Shown here in pieces: positions 53,998 through 63,062 of a stretch of DNA of 64,000 bases. The position numbers and the translations under genes are program-made. The stretch is from Cryomorphaceae bacterium (lineage in GTDB: Bacteria > Bacteroidota > Bacteroidia > Flavobacteriales > ECT2AJA-044). The stretch lies in the NCBI GenBank assembly GCA_017798125.1, contig CP059070.1:1736001-1800000 (forward strand), read 5' to 3'. Position 1 is the first letter of the stretch; every line of letters starts with the position of its first letter. Below the pieces are notes generated by a model. It made no database searches. It saw nothing but the letters and a program-made list of their open reading frames with translations, and had not been told where the DNA came from.

Positions 53998-55037
53998 GTC
54001 GTCAGTCGATTCGCATTGTAGCTACCATTCTCCTGGCACTAGGGGCCATTTTAGGGTGGTTCGGATATCGAGCCATCTGGTCAAACAATGTATCCGAAGG
54101 GATTGAGCAATACGATCTTTATATTCCCTCGGATGCACCTTTTGAGGCCGTGGCGGAGCAGTTGAAAGAGGACTCGGTATTGAGGTCAGTGGCTACTTTT
54201 CGCTGGGTAGCCAGCCTAAAGCGCTATGATCGAAAAATAAAGAGTGGGCGGTATCAATTGTATGCGGGAATGAGCAACAACGATATGGTCAACCTATTGC
54301 GTTCTGGAGGGCAAACCCCGGTGCGCATTACCTTCAATAATATTGATCATATCTACGAATTGGCTGAGGTGGTGAGTTCACAGCTCGAGGCAGATTCGAC
54401 AGAGCTTGTTCAGCTTCTTTCGGATCCCATCTACTTAGATTCACGAGGCTGGAATGAAGAGACCATACTCGGAGCCTTCCTACCAAATACCTACGAGATG
54501 TATTGGAATACTTCGGCTGAAGGTTTTGCTGAGCGCATGTTCCAAGAGTATGAATGGTATTGGGATGAGGATCGCCAAATGAAGGCCGCTGCGCTGGGCA
54601 TGGATCCAAACCAAGTCAGTGCACTGGCATCTATCGTGGAGCGAGAAACGGTCCAGCCCGCAGAAATGAAGACTGTTGCAGGTCTATACCTCAATCGCCT
54701 TCGCCGGGGGTGGAAGCTTCAGTCAGATCCAACCATCGTATTTATTCTGAAGCAGTTGAATCCCGATACGGTGATCCGTCGAGTCTTGACGAAAGACCTA
54801 CAAATTGAATCTCCATACAACACCTATCTGAACGAGGGACTTCCTCCTGGGCCTATTGGAGCACCGAGCTTACGGGCCATAGAAGCCGTATTGGCCAATG
54901 AACAGCACAACTACATGTATATGTGCGCCAGTGTGGACCGATCTGGATACCATGAATTCGCTTCAACCCTTAGCGAGCACAACCGGAACGCCGCGCGCTA
55001 CCGGCAATGGTTGAACCAACAGCGGCTCTACCGATAA
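53994..55037 (+). CDS. mltG: Endolytic murein transglycosylase
   Basis: A 347-residue inner-membrane protein: one helix (IVATILLALGAILGWFGYRAI), a LysM-like region (DLYIPSDAPFEAVAEQL ... KSGRYQLYAGMSNNDMVNLLRSGGQ) and the YceG catalytic domain with the glutamate in ALASIVERETVQPAEM and the later LQSDPTIVF and SPYNTYLNEGLPPGPIGAPSLRAIEA. It cleaves nascent glycan strands. It is the last gene of dapF-GNAT-cytochrome-mltG; dapF and mltG are both cell-wall genes. Confidence 0.94.
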   Translation: MSRQSIRIVATILLALGAILGWFGYRAIWSNNVSEGIEQYDLYIPSDAPFEAVAEQLKEDSVLRSVATFRWVASLKRYDRKIKSGRYQLYAGMSNNDMVNLLRSGGQTPVRITFNNIDHIYELAEVVSSQLEADSTELVQLLSDPIYLDSRGWNEETILGAFLPNTYEMYWNTSAEGFAERMFQEYEWYWDEDRQMKAAALGMDPNQVSALASIVERETVQPAEMKTVAGLYLNRLRRGWKLQSDPTIVFILKQLNPDTVIRRVLTKDLQIESPYNTYLNEGLPPGPIGAPSLRAIEAVLANEQHNYMYMCASVDRSGYHEFASTLSEHNRNAARYRQWLNQQRLYR

Positions 55038-55053
55038 ACCGAGCGAGCGGTCT

Positions 55054-56154
55054 TTATTGAACCACTACTTTTTCAGCCTGGTCCGCCCACTGGACGTAGT
55101 AGATTCCCTTTGGGATTTCACTCAAGTCGTACAAGCGAACGAAGGGTTGAGAGCCTTCATGCTTCGGCACATCGATTTGCTGACCCAATTGGTTGAACCA
55201 AAGGATGGGCCCATCCACACGACCTTCAATAGTGATCACTGAACTAGCAGGATTCGGATAAATGTGCAGGAACTCCTGAGGTTCTTCCAGACCGACGGTG
55301 GAATAGTTGACCACCTGGCAAGAATCAGAACTGCAGCCTTGGTCATCGGTCGTGGTCATGCACACAGTGTAATTACCGTCCTGAGCATAAGTATGGGTGA
55401 CCAAGTTTCCCTGGTCCGTATTTCCATCGCCAAAGTCCCAATCGTAGGTAAAGGCACTACTGCCACTTGAAGTGAAAGTGAACTGTTGACCGGCTTGAAG
55501 TGCTGAGAACCCAAATGCGGGTTCAGGTCCTACATAAACACTTTTTGAAGTACTGTCTGTACATCCTGGGTCTATGGCGACTTGAGAAATCTCCACAGTG
55601 CCGGATAGTCCAGTTAAATTAAAATCACCAACACCACTGTGGTCAAATGCTCCGTTCACATACCAATCGACATTGGTCGTTCCGGCACTATTGTCCGTGA
55701 CTTGAATGGGTGCATCCCAACAGTATAGACTGTCGTTGGTGCTGAAATTGGCCGAAGCCGGACAGCAACTTCCCAAGGTAAAGGTCTGTGGGAAGGTCGA
55801 GGTGATCTGCGAAAAGGGCGTAAAATACGCCTCCATGATGAGGGTGGTCAGTCCAGGCGTGCCCACATTGGCTGGAACGGTTACGGTATGGGTGTAAGGC
55901 GTAATGACCGTTAGTCCAAAGCCCGGCGCATCAAAAGTGACTCGAACGGTCATGGTATTTCCGCTCACGGTTACATTATCCCCGGTGACAATGTAATTGG
56001 TTGCCGGCAAATCCCCCGCAATGTTAACGGTGAAGGGCTGGCAGTCCAGTGGGTTAGCAGAAATTACGGCACTCGTTATGGTTTGAGCTGAAGCAATACT
56101 AGAGCACAAAATCACTGCTAGGAACGAATGAAGGAGCGGCTTTAAATTTTTCAT
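55054..56154 (-). CDS. PKD-domain protein with T9SS sorting signal (tandem copy B)
   Basis: A 366-residue secreted protein. ATG at 56154 gives signal peptide MKNLKPLLHSFLAVILCSSIASAQ. Domains: a unique N-terminal beta region (about 25-135), a Cys-containing conserved block from LGSCCPASANFSTNDSLYCWD, a PKD domain (YDWDFGDGNTDQGNLVTHTYAQDGNYTV, about 245-285) and a C-terminal T9SS sorting domain (LHIYPNPASSVITIEG to the end). It is a paralogue of the gene just upstream: from about residue 130 on the two are nearly identical, while the N-termini differ strongly. The stop and start of the two overlap as ATGA. Role may be surface adhesion or binding; this is inferred. Confidence 0.85.
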   Translation of the reverse strand: MKNLKPLLHSFLAVILCSSIASAQTITSAVISANPLDCQPFTVNIAGDLPATNYIVTGDNVTVSGNTMTVRVTFDAPGFGLTVITPYTHTVTVPANVGTPGLTTLIMEAYFTPFSQITSTFPQTFTLGSCCPASANFSTNDSLYCWDAPIQVTDNSAGTTNVDWYVNGAFDHSGVGDFNLTGLSGTVEISQVAIDPGCTDSTSKSVYVGPEPAFGFSALQAGQQFTFTSSGSSAFTYDWDFGDGNTDQGNLVTHTYAQDGNYTVCMTTTDDQGCSSDSCQVVNYSTVGLEEPQEFLHIYPNPASSVITIEGRVDGPILWFNQLGQQIDVPKHEGSQPFVRLYDLSEIPKGIYYVQWADQAEKVVVQ

Positions 56155-57236
56155 TGAATCACAATTTTTTCGGCTTGATCTGCCCACTGAACATAGTAGA
56201 TTCCTTTGGGAATTTCACGAAGGTCATAAAGCCGTACAAAGGGCTGAGAGCCCTCGTGCTTCGGTACATCGATCTGCTGACCCAATTGGTTGAACCAGAG
56301 GATGGGTCCATCCACGCGGCCTTCAATCGTGATCAATGAACTTGCTGGGTTCGGGTAGATGTGCAGGAACTCCTGAGGCTCATCCAGGCCTACCGTAGAG
56401 TAATTCACAACCTGACAGGAATCAGCATTGCAGTTTTGATCATCAGTCGTGGTCATGCAAACCGTGTAATTGCCGTCTTGGGCGTAGGTATGGGTCACTA
56501 AGTTTCCTTGTGCTGTGTTTCCGTCTCCAAAGTCCCAATCGTAGGTATAGGCACTGCTGCCACCTGCCGTGAACGTGAACTGCTGACCTACTTGAAGGGC
56601 CGAAAATCCAAAGGCTGGCTCAAGGGCCACATAAACACTCTTCGAAGTACTGTCGGTACATCCAGGATCAATCGCCACCTGTGAGATTTCAACGGTCCCC
56701 GTGTGTCCGGATAGGACAAAATCTCCAACTCCGCTATGATCAAAAGCGCCGTTGACATACCAGTCTACGTTTGTCGTTCCCGCGCTGTTGTCCGTGACTT
56801 GAATAGGGGAGTCCCAACAGTAAAGACTGTCGTTGGTGCTGAAATTGGCGGATGCTGGACAGCAACTTCCTAAAGTAAATGGAGTGGTGAACGAAGCCGA
56901 GTTTTGACCAATGGGTACACTGAAAATGGTGATATTCAATTGGTAGGACCCCGCAGGTACAGCGTTTGCCGGAATGTTGATGACGTGGGTGTAGGGTGCA
57001 AACATCGGATTCCCAATAGGCGGTGCATCGAAGGTGATCAGCACATCGAGATTGCTGCCATTGACGGTATAGCTATCCGCCGAGACAAAATACTGGGGCA
57101 TGGGCTTCATTCCATCTACGGTAATGGTCCAGGCCTGACAATCTAGAGGGTTATTGGAAACGGCAACGGCTGTAATGCTTTGGGCCATTGCAAAAGTGGT
57201 GCTCACCAAAGCGAGCAAGAGTAGAAACTTCTTCAT
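56151..57236 (-). CDS. PKD-domain protein with T9SS sorting signal (tandem copy A)
   Basis: A 361-residue secreted protein with signal peptide MKKFLLLLALVSTTFAMAQ, N-terminal domain opening ITAVAVSNNPLDCQAWTITVDG, a PKD domain (YDWDFGDGNTAQGNLVTHTYAQDGNYTV) and T9SS sorting domain (LHIYPNPASSLITIEG). It is the first copy of the tandem pair. Many third-position differences to copy B in the shared part show an old duplication kept similar by selection on protein. A hairpin lies upstream at 57257-57282. Confidence 0.85.
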   Translation of the reverse strand: MKKFLLLLALVSTTFAMAQSITAVAVSNNPLDCQAWTITVDGMKPMPQYFVSADSYTVNGSNLDVLITFDAPPIGNPMFAPYTHVINIPANAVPAGSYQLNITIFSVPIGQNSASFTTPFTLGSCCPASANFSTNDSLYCWDSPIQVTDNSAGTTNVDWYVNGAFDHSGVGDFVLSGHTGTVEISQVAIDPGCTDSTSKSVYVALEPAFGFSALQVGQQFTFTAGGSSAYTYDWDFGDGNTAQGNLVTHTYAQDGNYTVCMTTTDDQNCNADSCQVVNYSTVGLDEPQEFLHIYPNPASSLITIEGRVDGPILWFNQLGQQIDVPKHEGSQPFVRLYDLREIPKGIYYVQWADQAEKIVIQ

Positions 57237-57256
57237 AGGTGTAGTTGTGTAGTTAA

Positions 57257-57282
57257 CGCGCTAGACCTCTCAACCTAGCGCG
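57257..57282 (-). other. Hairpin between pgm and PKD copy A
   Basis: CGCGCTAG and CTAGCGCG form a perfect eight-base-pair stem with a ten-base loop, 20 bases upstream of the PKD gene start. It could be a terminator of pgm lacking a U run or a 5' leader structure. A second, shorter inverted repeat (GTTAGC/GCTAAC) overlaps the pgm stop. Confidence 0.45.
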
Positions 57283-57327
57283 CCCAAGTTACGCAAATCT
57301 CACCTAATGTTAGCTCCAGGTTAAGGG

Positions 57328-59049
57328 CTAACGAAGTCCCATGGAATCGATAATTCCGTCAATTCTCTCTTCCAATCCAGCCTCTACGGAATCAAAGTCC
57401 CCTTTGCTTTCTAGAGCTCCTTTGACGGAGAAATAGAACTTGATCTTGGGTTCCGTTCCCGACGGACGTGCTGAAATCTTTGAGCCGTCCTCGGTGTAGA
57501 ATTGAAGCACATTTGAAGAGGGTAGGTCTATGGCTTGAGTGGAACCATCGACGAGGTTCTTCTCTACCAGGCTTCCGTAGTCCAACATGCGAACTACTTT
57601 CGATCCATTGATTTCTGCCGGGGATTATTGGCGGTACGCTTCCATCATCGCCTTGATCTCAGCGGCTCCGTCACGTCCCTTCTTGACAATACTGATTAAG
57701 CGCTCTTTATAGAAGCCGTATTTGATGTACACATCGAGCAATCGGTCGAAGAAAGAAGATCCTCGAGATTGCGCTTCAGCACCAATTTCTGAGGCGATGA
57801 GGGCACTGGTTACGGCATCTTTATCGCGAACGAAATCGCCGACCATGTATCCGAAACTTTCTTCACCACCTCCGACAAAGGTCTTGAGGCCTTCGCGTTC
57901 GCGAATCAATTCGGCGATCCACTTGAATCCCGTAAGGCAAACGGGGCACTCCAGGTTATTTGCTTCCGCGATGTCCATGAAGAGTTCGCTGGTCACAATA
58001 GTAGAGGCGATGAATTCATTTCCGGCGAGCTTCCCTGCCTTACCCCATTGTTCGATGAGATAATCGGTCATGACCGCTCCAGTCTGATTACCGTTGAGTA
58101 AGCGCAATTCACCTTTGTGGTCGCGGACAGCGATTCCAATTCGGTCCGAATCAGGATCGGTACCGATGACCATATCCGCACCTTTTTCTTCGGCGAGGGC
58201 AACGGCCATACTCAAGGCTTCAGGCTCTTCAGGGTTGGGCGAAACGACTGTAGGGAAGTTTCCATTGGGTTCGGCTTGTTCTTGAACGATATAGACGTTC
58301 TGAAATCCAGCACGCTCGAGTACTTGAGGAACTCCATTGATGGATGTTCCATGGATAGAGGTGAAAACGACCTTGAAGGTGTCTTTACCACCAACATCAA
58401 ATCCTTGTGAGACGGAAGCATTGTAAAAGGCCTCGTCGACTTCCGCGCCAATGACCTCGATCAATTGATCATTACCCTCGAATTTGACCTGATCTGGGCT
58501 CGTTATTTTTTCGACTTCCGCAATGATGAGCTTGTCGTGAGGACGTACGATTTGCGCGCCATCGTTCCAGTATACCTTGTATCCGTTATACTCTTTTGGA
58601 TTGTGCGAGGCCGTCAATACAATTCCGCTGTGACAGCCCAGGTGTCGTATGGTGAAGGACAACTCGGGAGTTGGTCTAAGACTTTCGAAGAGGTATACCT
58701 TGATGCCGTTAGCGCTGAAAACCTCTGCTACCTGTCGGGCAAAGGTGTCCGAGTTATTTCGGCAGTCAAAGGCAATGGCCACTTTGAGCTCTTCGCCCGG
58801 GAAGCACTCGATCATGTAGTTGCACAATCCCTGAGTAGCCATTCCAAGGGTGTACTTGTTGATACGGTTGGTTCCCGGCCCCATGATTCCGCGCATACCT
58901 CCTGTGCCGAAGGTGAGGCTTTGGTAAAAGGAATCGGTGAGTTCTTGGGGATCGCTATCAATCATGTGACGAATCTGAGACTTGGTCTCTTCGTCATAGT
59001 TTCCGTTGAGCCACTCTTGGGCTTTATCCAGGATCGCTTGTTCGATCAT
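57328..59049 (-). pseudogene. Phosphoglucomutase/phosphomannomutase interrupted by an in-frame TAA
   Basis: The full gene would be about 573 codons. The first 474 residues (57625-59049) contain LTFGTGGMRGIMGPGTNRIN, the catalytic serine loop GIVLTASHNPKEYNG, the metal loop IGTDPDSDRIGIAVRD and the sugar-binding GGGEESFGY. The frame then meets TAA at 57627-57625 and continues in the same frame as SPAEINGSKVVRMLDYGSLVEKN to the phosphate-binding end ARPSGTEPKIKFYFSV (57328). So the C-terminal domain that holds the phosphate-binding loop is detached by one nonsense codon, without frameshift. An ATG at 57588 could start the 86-residue fragment. A sequence error, a recent mutation, or reinitiation giving two chains are all possible. 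The enzyme normally interconverts hexose 1- and 6-phosphates. Confidence 0.85.
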
Positions 59050-59070
59050 GATGGGAGGTGGGTTTGGTTT

Positions 59071-59769
59071 TTACTCGGTTTTTCGGCTGACGCTACTGGC
59101 GCCGCTTGTGCTTTTGTTGATGGTCGGATTGCCTTTGTACTTGACAGAGGAGGCTCCACTGGCATTGATGGAGAGCTCTTCTTCCGCCCAGACGAGCACA
59201 TCTGCTGCTCCGGCAACACTGACATCGGCCCGTAGGGCCTTCATTTCAAGGGCATTAATCTCAGAAGCCCCATTGACTTCAAATTGGAGTTCGCCTACAG
59301 TCCCTCGGAAACGAAGATCGCTGCCTCCATTGGATTCCACAGAAAGGCGGCTGCCCTCAAATTCCACGCGCATTTCCGTAGCCCCATTGGCCTCGACACT
59401 CAATGAACGGCCTTTAAGGCCGCCGCGGGTTTCGAGCTCATTGGCTCCATTGATGTTGATGTGGCGCATGTTGCGGACGGTGATGTAGATGTTTCGCGCT
59501 TCGGCTTTGCTGATCATCCGTTCGGACTCGATTTCCAGTTCCCCTTCGTTCTGGTCGATTTCCAGGTAGTCAAAGAGGTTCTCATCCATTTCGATTTCGA
59601 GATTGGGCTCGTCGCCTTGTCGGACGTAGATCATGTAGGCGCCGTTGACTTCAAGTTGGTCGAAGTCGTCCACTGGGATGACGCGTTTCACGACCTTTCC
59701 GTTCCCGACAACGCCCGGTTGACAGGAGACCACGGCAAAGGCCAATAGGAGTAGGGTAAGTGTTCTCAT
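59071..59769 (-). CDS. DUF2807 (head GIN domain) lipoprotein
   Basis: A 232-residue lipoprotein with signal MRTLTLLLLAFAVVSC and lipobox VVSC at residue 16. The rest is a right-handed beta-helix-like DUF2807 domain: GNGKVVKRVIPVDDFDQLEVNGAYMIYVRQGDE, then repeated short strands with NGA/NGG turns (INGANEL, VEANGATEM, VESNGGSDL, EVNGASEI, VAGAADV, NASGASSV). Function is unknown, perhaps a surface scaffold. MKALRADVSVAG is encoded by a hairpin repeat at a place where other repeats of the helix have different residues. Confidence 0.88.
   Translation of the reverse strand: MRTLTLLLLAFAVVSCQPGVVGNGKVVKRVIPVDDFDQLEVNGAYMIYVRQGDEPNLEIEMDENLFDYLEIDQNEGELEIESERMISKAEARNIYITVRNMRHININGANELETRGGLKGRSLSVEANGATEMRVEFEGSRLSVESNGGSDLRFRGTVGELQFEVNGASEINALEMKALRADVSVAGAADVLVWAEEELSINASGASSVKYKGNPTINKSTSGASSVSRKTE
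59224..59239 (+). repeat. Hairpin repeat copy 16 (in DUF2807 gene, ALRAD)
   Basis: ATCGGCCCGTAGGGCC, perfect stem, GTA loop; encodes Ala-Leu-Arg-Ala-Asp on the minus strand. Confidence 0.8.
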
Positions 59770-59821
59770 GTTGTTGTGTTTTCAGACTAAAGATAGGAAG
59801 TTAACCTCTTTGGTCCACGTT

Positions 59822-61195
59822 TCATGATGTTGATTCGAAGTACCGGATATCCGCTTTTTGGTTTTGCCTTAAAAATCCGAGAATCAAGCTTTGGGTATGG
59901 CGGTTGTCTTCGTACGGTGTGATGTACAGACGTAGTTGATCCACAAGCTCTACGGGCTGATCGGTAGGAATATACCCAAAGCCCTTGTATCGGCCTTCTT
60001 CAATGAGTACGGCGCTCTGCTCAGTATCGTCGCGCCCTCGGTCCAAAATGAAGAAGTTGGGCTCGGGATAAGCAAACTGCTCCAGCACTCGGTCCACTTT
60101 GGCATTGTACTTCCTCAGCAGGCTCTGCCCCAGATGTGCTCCGCTACATTGCCCCACAGAGACGTGAAAACACCCTTTTTCGCTTTTGTACAGTCCGCAT
60201 AAACAGGGGCAGAGCTCGTATTCTTCCTTGAGCCATTCGAGATGCCGGCGACCTTCCGTCATGGTGGAATAGGTGCATAGCGGCACCTCCTGTTCTTTTT
60301 GGGATTTGACCTTTAGCTCGCGATATCCCTTACTGTTCATGTGCTCATATAGACCGTAGGTGTAGCTGTTGCGCCTTGCGGCGCGATTAAACTTTGGCCG
60401 ATGCTTCTTGATCTCGTGGCTTTCCAGCAGAAGGGAAATCAACTCGCTTCCACAGATTTCGAAGTCGATCGAGGCGATCTCCTCCATCATACGTACGCCT
60501 TTTTCCGTCTCGTAATTGTTGAGGTGCTGAAGAATTCGAGACTTGATATTGGTGCTCTTACCGACATAAATCAGCATACCGTCAGCATCGTACAGGTAGT
60601 AGACACCAATTTTATTCGGCAGGTTCTGGACGACGGCCGGACTCAGTCCGGTGGCGTATTCCCCTTTGCTCGGAGCTTTTCCTCCGCCAATGATCCCTTC
60701 AAAATCATTGGCCAAGAGCATCTCAAAAAGCGTAACCGTGGCACGGGCATCTCCGGCGGCACGGTGACGGGCCGATATCTCGATGCCCAGCTCAGCGGAT
60801 AGCTTCCCGAGGCTGTAAGAACGTTTGCCTGGCAGTAGCTTTCGACTGAGTTTGACCGTGCACAGTGTATCGCGTTCATACTCGTAACCCAGCGCCCTGA
60901 ATTCCGCCTTGAAAAAGCCGTAATCGAACTTGCTGTTGTGCGCCACAAAGACGCAATCCTCCGTAAACTCGACGATCTCCTTCGCCACCTCATAGAAGTG
61001 CGGCGCGTTTTCGACCATTTCATTGGTGATGCCCGTAAGACCAGTAATGTTATAGGGAATTCGCTTTTCGGGATTGATCAGGCTTTGCCACTCCGCAACG
61101 ATTTTAAAACCGTCGTGCTTGTACATGGCAATTTCGGTAATGCGCTCATTACGCGCACTTCCGCCCGTGGTCTCTATATCTATGATGCAATACAA
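59822..61195 (-). CDS. DEDDh exonuclease fused to GIY-YIG nuclease domain
   Basis: A 457-residue protein. Residues 1-165 are a DnaQ-like 3'-5' exonuclease with IDIETTG (DxE), VFVAHNSKFDYGFFK and HRAAGDARAT (the H...D of DEDDh). From about 195 a UvrC-like GIY-YIG domain follows (KIGVYYLYDADGMLIYVGKSTNIKSRILQHL), then a region resembling the UvrC C-terminal part with four cysteines in LCPCLCGLYKSEKGCF. The combination is known as a PolC-epsilon-like/Cho-like fusion in Bacteroidota and actinobacteria; it is thought to act in DNA repair. RAARRNSYTY is encoded by a hairpin repeat. It follows the phosphoesterase gene immediately. Confidence 0.9.
   Translation of the reverse strand: MYCIIDIETTGGSARNERITEIAMYKHDGFKIVAEWQSLINPEKRIPYNITGLTGITNEMVENAPHFYEVAKEIVEFTEDCVFVAHNSKFDYGFFKAEFRALGYEYERDTLCTVKLSRKLLPGKRSYSLGKLSAELGIEISARHRAAGDARATVTLFEMLLANDFEGIIGGGKAPSKGEYATGLSPAVVQNLPNKIGVYYLYDADGMLIYVGKSTNIKSRILQHLNNYETEKGVRMMEEIASIDFEICGSELISLLLESHEIKKHRPKFNRAARRNSYTYGLYEHMNSKGYRELKVKSQKEQEVPLCTYSTMTEGRRHLEWLKEEYELCPCLCGLYKSEKGCFHVSVGQCSGAHLGQSLLRKYNAKVDRVLEQFAYPEPNFFILDRGRDDTEQSAVLIEEGRYKGFGYIPTDQPVELVDQLRLYITPYEDNRHTQSLILGFLRQNQKADIRYFESTS
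60370..60387 (-). repeat. Hairpin repeat copy 17 (in exonuclease/GIY-YIG gene)
   Basis: On the minus strand ATC, GCGCC, loop GCAA, GGCGC, A: perfect stem, four-base loop; encodes Asn-Arg-Ala-Ala-Arg-Arg-Asn. Confidence 0.65.
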
Positions 61196-61861
61196 CTACT
61201 TGATGTCGCGCTTGTCTGTAGAAAGATAACACACGTCCTTCACATTTCCTTTCTTACTGACCTTAATTCCGGTCAATCCAATACCCAAGTAGGCACCGGT
61301 GTCAATGGTCCAACAATTGGCCCGTTTGTCAAATTTGGGTTTGCCGTTTTTCTGCGGGGTATGTCCAATGACCTGAGTCTTGCCGACATTTAAAATCGGT
61401 CGACGGTTATTTAAGACGCTGAGGCGGCTATCTTCTTTAAAGGGGTCGGTGGCGCTCAAGGCCCAACCGGCATGGCTGACCAATGCGCAGTCATTCTCCC
61501 ACGAAAGGGGTAGAGCATGAATCCACTTCACAAAGCTCATATATGCATCTGGCTGAGCGTAAAGTTGTTTGAGGAGCTTAGACCCGCCACCGCGCAACCA
61601 TTTCAGGCGTGGACTTCCTTGAAGGTATTGGAGTAAGTCCCATTCATGATTCCCCTTCATAAAGGCTACACGCCCTGGGTACTTCAATTCAAGTTCTTGA
61701 CAGTACTGAACGGTTTCTAAGCTGTATTTGCCTCGATTGATGAGGTCACCGACTTGGATGAGTATTTCTCGGTCAGGATTCCAATGCTTACTGATGAGCG
61801 CTTCATAGGTATGAAGGCAGCCATGAACATCTCCAATGACAAAAAGCCGGGATTTTTCCAC
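61196..61861 (-). CDS. Metallophosphoesterase (PPP-type protein phosphatase family)
   Basis: A 221-residue phosphoesterase with GDVHGCLHTYEAL, VGDLINRGKYSLET, MKGNHEWDLL, VSHAGW and VIGHTPQKNGKP, the ordered metal ligands of bacterial PPP-like phosphatases such as PrpA/ApaH relatives. Substrate unknown. It lies 12 bases after dnaN and its stop abuts the exonuclease gene. Confidence 0.9.
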   Translation of the reverse strand: MEKSRLFVIGDVHGCLHTYEALISKHWNPDREILIQVGDLINRGKYSLETVQYCQELELKYPGRVAFMKGNHEWDLLQYLQGSPRLKWLRGGGSKLLKQLYAQPDAYMSFVKWIHALPLSWENDCALVSHAGWALSATDPFKEDSRLSVLNNRRPILNVGKTQVIGHTPQKNGKPKFDKRANCWTIDTGAYLGIGLTGIKVSKKGNVKDVCYLSTDKRDIK

Positions 61862-61873
61862 GGCAATAGGGTC

Positions 61874-62995
61874 TTAGTTATTCAGCATCACAGGCATGAC
61901 GAGCATCAAAACGTCCTCGCCTTCCTCGCTGCCGTCCAGCGGCAAAAGGATACCCGCACGGTTAGGTGCAGACATTTCCAAGTTGACGTTCTCACTTTCT
62001 AAGTTGCTCAGCATTTCTACTAAAAAACGGCTGTTGAAGCCGATTTCGATGTCTTCTCCTTCGTATTGACACGTCAATCGCTCGTCTGCCTTGTTGGCAA
62101 AATCAAGATCTTCAGCGCTGATTTGCAGCTCATTACCCGCGATCTTCAAGCGGATTTGATGGGTCGTTTTATTGGAGAAGATACTCACACGACGGACCGA
62201 GCTCAGGAAAGCAGTTCGGTTAACGGTGAGCTTATTCGGGTTCGTTTGCGGAATGACTGCTTCGTAATTCGGATACTTCCCGTCGATCAGACGACAGCTC
62301 ATATCGATGCCGTCAAAAAGGAATCGGGCATTGCTATCGTTGTACTCAACGGTTACTTCTCCGTCTGCACTTCCCAAAATGCTCTTCAATAAATTCAGAG
62401 GTTTCTTCGGCATGATGAATTCGGCGGAAGAATCTGTTGTGGCATCTGTTCGTGTGTAGCGTACGAGCTTATGCGCATCGGTGGCCACAAAACGAACATG
62501 CTCGGAACTAAATTGGAAAAAGACACCAGACATTACGGGGCGTAAATCGTCGTTCCCACTCGCAAACAAAGTCTTGTTGATGGCTGTCGCCATAATCTCA
62601 GGCTGAATACTCGCTGTACTGGGGTCTTCCAAAGCCTGAGCTTTAGGAAATTCTTCACCGTCCAAATAGCTTAGAGAGTACTTTCCATAGTCGGAACTCA
62701 ATTCCACTTTTTTGCTCTCAGGGTCGAGCAAGAAGGTCAAGGGCTGCTCGGGAAAAGTTTTCAGCGTATCGAGGAGAAGGCGAGAGGGGATAGCTGCGCT
62801 TCCTTCTTCATCGCTCTGTGCTTCCAAGCGCGTAGAAATAGTGGTTTCCAAGTCGGAAGCCGTGATCTTCAATTCGTTTTCTTTAATCTCGAACAAGAAG
62901 TTGTCGAGAATCGGAAGCGTATTGCTGCTGTTGATGACCCCGCCAATCGTCTGTAGTTCCTTTAAAAGCTGGGTGCTCGAAACAATGAATTTCAT
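61874..62995 (-). CDS. dnaN: DNA polymerase III beta subunit (sliding clamp)
   Basis: A 373-residue clamp with three DnaN domains. The ATG at 62995 gives MKFIVSSTQLLKELQTIGGVINSSNTLPI, the standard start; an upstream in-frame start would read through a hairpin repeat and is unlikely. Conserved end MLVMPVMLNN closes domain 3. It tethers DNA polymerase III to DNA. No oriC or dnaA is in this window. The 94 bases before it hold two hairpin repeat copies. Confidence 0.96.
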   Translation of the reverse strand: MKFIVSSTQLLKELQTIGGVINSSNTLPILDNFLFEIKENELKITASDLETTISTRLEAQSDEEGSAAIPSRLLLDTLKTFPEQPLTFLLDPESKKVELSSDYGKYSLSYLDGEEFPKAQALEDPSTASIQPEIMATAINKTLFASGNDDLRPVMSGVFFQFSSEHVRFVATDAHKLVRYTRTDATTDSSAEFIMPKKPLNLLKSILGSADGEVTVEYNDSNARFLFDGIDMSCRLIDGKYPNYEAVIPQTNPNKLTVNRTAFLSSVRRVSIFSNKTTHQIRLKIAGNELQISAEDLDFANKADERLTCQYEGEDIEIGFNSRFLVEMLSNLESENVNLEMSAPNRAGILLPLDGSEEGEDVLMLVMPVMLNN

Positions 62996-63014
62996 GCGTA
63001 GAATGTCTTGGTTT

Positions 63015-63033
63015 TGGGCCTCAACGGCCCGAT
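63015..63033 (-). repeat. Hairpin repeat copy 18 (dnaN upstream)
   Basis: On the minus strand ATC, GGGCC, loop GTTGA, GGCCC, A: perfect stem, five-base loop, 20 bases before the dnaN start, probably in its leader. Confidence 0.7.
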
Positions 63034-63062
63034 TTTCGCCTAAGAGCAAATATAAATTTTTA

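Noticed and set aside
55038-55053. Terminator between mltG and the PKD gene
   Set aside because: Only a four-pair stem (ACCG/CGGT) with a weak T run is present.
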